A DNA stretch of 16,109 nt from an uncultured Bacteroidaceae bacterium. Lineage in GTDB: Bacteria; Bacteroidota; Bacteroidia; Bacteroidales; Bacteroidaceae. The notes below the pieces were generated by a model. It was given only the letters and a program-made list of their open reading frames with translations, had not been told where the DNA came from and ran no database searches. Below are positions 14,385-16,109 of the stretch, piece by piece. The DNA lies in NCBI GenBank assembly GCA_934426255.1, contig CAKRYD010000037.1, positions 1 to 16,109 of the forward strand. The letters run 5' to 3'. The translations under genes were made by a program, and so were the position numbers. Numbering within the stretch: position 1 is the stretch's first letter; the number at the start of each line of letters is the position of its first letter.

Positions 14385-15995
14385 TTACTTGACGATTGTA
14401 ATTTTGTCTATGTCGGGACACCAAGCCTTTGCATTACAGATGCGTATAGAGTTCAAGCCCTTCTTCAGACGAATCTGTCTGGTGACGTTTTTCACAATTT
14501 GTCTGTTGTCGCCCGGTGTCCTGATTTCGAATTCATCACCACCGTTGACACTACAGAAAACGCTGCGGTCTTCATCGGTCAAGTAACTCAGCGTCATGAT
14601 ATATGTCCCACCCTTTTGACAACAGACATTACGCCATTCCATATAGTTGTCCTTGTGGTTGCCGAGCCATTCCACTTTCGCACCTCCCGAGCAGAATGAA
14701 GCTTCACCATATTTTGCGTAGCCGAGACTGTTGTTCATGCCAATGCATTGAAAACGTTCCAGCCATGCAGTCTCTGCCTCATATACAGTGCGCTGCCTGC
14801 GTTTTTCTGCTTTGAGTGAAAAGATGCGCACGTCGTGACGCGGTACATTGACAATCATTTTTCCTTCAGTCACTTCTGGCAAATCCTTTTGCATGAAAAG
14901 GTCACGCACTTTCACATTTCCTTCCAAATCAACGTCACCCATGTCGAGTGTGAAATTTTGCACGTTGTCTGTAGGATTGTAAACTGCCACGGCACGTGTG
15001 GTGCCATTAAGTTTGAGTATGTCCTTAACATAAAGGTATACGCCATTCTCTTCCTTCACCACATAGGCCTGCAAGGCAAGCGGGTCCTGATTAATGGCAA
15101 TGAGTTCCTTGTTCTTAAGCAGGGCCAAGGATTTGGCCGGTATGGTAGTCATATCGCACCCTATAAGTAACGGTGAACTCTGGATACACCACATACCGAA
15201 ATGGGTGCGTTCCTCAGCATCCGAGAGCCCGCGTCCGATTTCCAGCATATCCATGTCATTGTAATGTCCCTTTGTGGCATAAGCCGAAAGATAGCGATTT
15301 TTAGAGATGATACGCTTTACAGCGTTCCAGTCGGGAGTTATATCGGCATCAATGCGCCAGGAAGAACCAACATTATGCACCCAAGTGCCGGGAAAGTTCC
15401 AACGGCACACGTTGATGCGCACGTCCTTCCGTCCCGTATTGGCAACGGCACGGTGGATTGCAGTATAGCGTTGCTGCTCGTCAAGATCAAGATGCTCTGA
15501 ATTTTGAGGGGCATCACCACCGCAGAAGTCCACTTTGATGAAATCAAACTTCAGATCTCTGAAGAAAAAATCGGCATCTTGTTGGTCATGTCCGTAAAGG
15601 CCTACGCCAGTACCCAGCTCGTCCTTATCCCAATAGCTCCCACACGTGTTCCGGCCCGCATCTGAATATATGCCAGCCTTGAACCCGAGACGGTGTATAT
15701 GCCTGACAACAGGTTGCAATCCGTCCGGAAACCGGGTGGGATGTAGAAGCAATTGTCCGTTGGCATCACGCCCACCAAAATAGCCGTCATCGATATTGAT
15801 ATAGCTGTATCCCACCTCTTTCAATCCTTGTTCCGCCATTGCATCGGCCTGTTTCATTATCAGGTCGGCACTGATATTGACGCGGTAAGTATTCCACGAG
15901 CTCCAACCCATCGTCGGCTTTTCGTAGCTTCGAGCGGAAAGAGCGAGCGACACGACGGCAGAAACAGCCATGACAAAATATTTCCTTTTTCCCAT
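14385..15995 (-). CDS. GH27 glycosidase (alpha-galactosidase-like) with C-terminal carbohydrate-binding module
   Basis: This 536-residue exported enzyme has an N-terminal signal (about residues 1-21). The GH27 barrel runs about 25-310, with PTMGWSSWN at 27-35, INIDDGYF at 66-73, the nucleophile Asp156 in FIKVDFCGG, and the acid/base Asp218 in WRIDADITPDW. A beta-sandwich to about 395 and a CBM6/35-like module (about 402-536, opening VYEAE) follow. GH27 enzymes remove terminal alpha-galactose, alpha-N-acetylgalactosamine or beta-L-arabinopyranose. At the loop that sets specificity (CEWPLY in human alpha-galactosidase) this protein has CRWNFPG (197-203), so its sugar preference cannot be assumed. 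It is transcribed from its own promoter at 16027-16058. Confidence 0.9.
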   Translation of the reverse strand: MGKRKYFVMAVSAVVSLALSARSYEKPTMGWSSWNTYRVNISADLIMKQADAMAEQGLKEVGYSYINIDDGYFGGRDANGQLLLHPTRFPDGLQPVVRHIHRLGFKAGIYSDAGRNTCGSYWDKDELGTGVGLYGHDQQDADFFFRDLKFDFIKVDFCGGDAPQNSEHLDLDEQQRYTAIHRAVANTGRKDVRINVCRWNFPGTWVHNVGSSWRIDADITPDWNAVKRIISKNRYLSAYATKGHYNDMDMLEIGRGLSDAEERTHFGMWCIQSSPLLIGCDMTTIPAKSLALLKNKELIAINQDPLALQAYVVKEENGVYLYVKDILKLNGTTRAVAVYNPTDNVQNFTLDMGDVDLEGNVKVRDLFMQKDLPEVTEGKMIVNVPRHDVRIFSLKAEKRRQRTVYEAETAWLERFQCIGMNNSLGYAKYGEASFCSGGAKVEWLGNHKDNYMEWRNVCCQKGGTYIMTLSYLTDEDRSVFCSVNGGDEFEIRTPGDNRQIVKNVTRQIRLKKGLNSIRICNAKAWCPDIDKITIVK

Positions 15996-16026
15996 GTTAT
16001 AAAAGTCTTGACTACTTGATTTTTTG

Positions 16027-16058
16027 CAAAGGTATACCCCAGTTCGGGTTAAGCCAAT
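16027..16058 (-). promoter_or_regulatory. Promoter of the GH27 gene: ATTG-N20-TACCTTTG
   Basis: On the minus strand TACCTTTG (16034-16027) is an exact -7 box, and ATTG (16058-16055) lies 20 bases upstream, one base from the TTTG -33 element at the preferred 19-21 spacing. Transcription would start near 16020, about 25 bases before ATG 15995. It is the best complete promoter in the window. Confidence 0.8.
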
Positions 16059-16109
16059 TCATATGAAAGTGCAGATGAAGCATTCAGGCAATGCCATAAA
16101 ATCCTTACC

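Noticed and set aside
14293..14385. Terminator between GH27 and OPT
   Set aside because: Only short weak stems (AAAG/CTTT) are present; no stable hairpin with a T tract is visible.

Overview
The window looks like a chromosomal segment of a Bacteroidales bacterium, most likely Prevotella-like. Evidence for this is the Bacteroidetes-type -7 promoter box (TAnnTTTG) before several genes, a C-terminal tail resembling a type IX secretion signal on a very large exported protein, GH27 and GH123 glycosidases with signal peptides, and a near absence of strong Shine-Dalgarno sites. The genus is an inference; no 16S or other marker gene is present.

Left part (1-4057, all + strand): a tRNA with anticodon CAT (its first base lies just outside the window) ends in a strong terminator hairpin. 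A gene-poor stretch follows, containing seven degenerate 23-bp tandem units at 538-697. Next is a tight four-gene run: a polytopic membrane protein of unknown function, a YqaA/DedA-like small membrane protein, a ZnuA/TroA-type metal-binding lipoprotein and its ABC ATPase. The genes overlap or are separated by at most 13 bp, so they look like one operon. No permease gene is present.

Middle (3912-8915): a -7 box starts transcription of a 1519-residue exported protein. It has a LamG-like domain, two duplicated discoidin (F5/8 C)-like domains, helical spacers, two possible trefoil-like domains and a type IX sorting-like tail, with no recognisable catalytic domain. A good terminator follows, then a second short-period array, this time of about 22 bp (8712-8873), unrelated in sequence to the first.

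Right part (8916-16109, all - strand): an ISL3-family insertion sequence with 26-bp inverted repeats, whose transposase is broken by a one-base frameshift, has inserted near the end of a small open reading frame. Beyond it lie, in transcription order, a GH27 glycosidase with a C-terminal carbohydrate-binding module, an OPT-family transporter, and a GH123 beta-N-acetylgalactosaminidase-like enzyme. GH27 has a very good promoter of its own. OPT has a second -7 box, and GH123 follows it after only 36 bp. Together these suggest use of galactose- or N-acetylgalactosamine-capped glycans or glycopeptides, without a SusC/SusD pair in view.

Nothing here is a proven new system. The two non-homologous short-period arrays, the catalytic-domain-free multi-module secreted protein, and the small IS-truncated reading frame with a hairpin leader are the parts least explained by known families.
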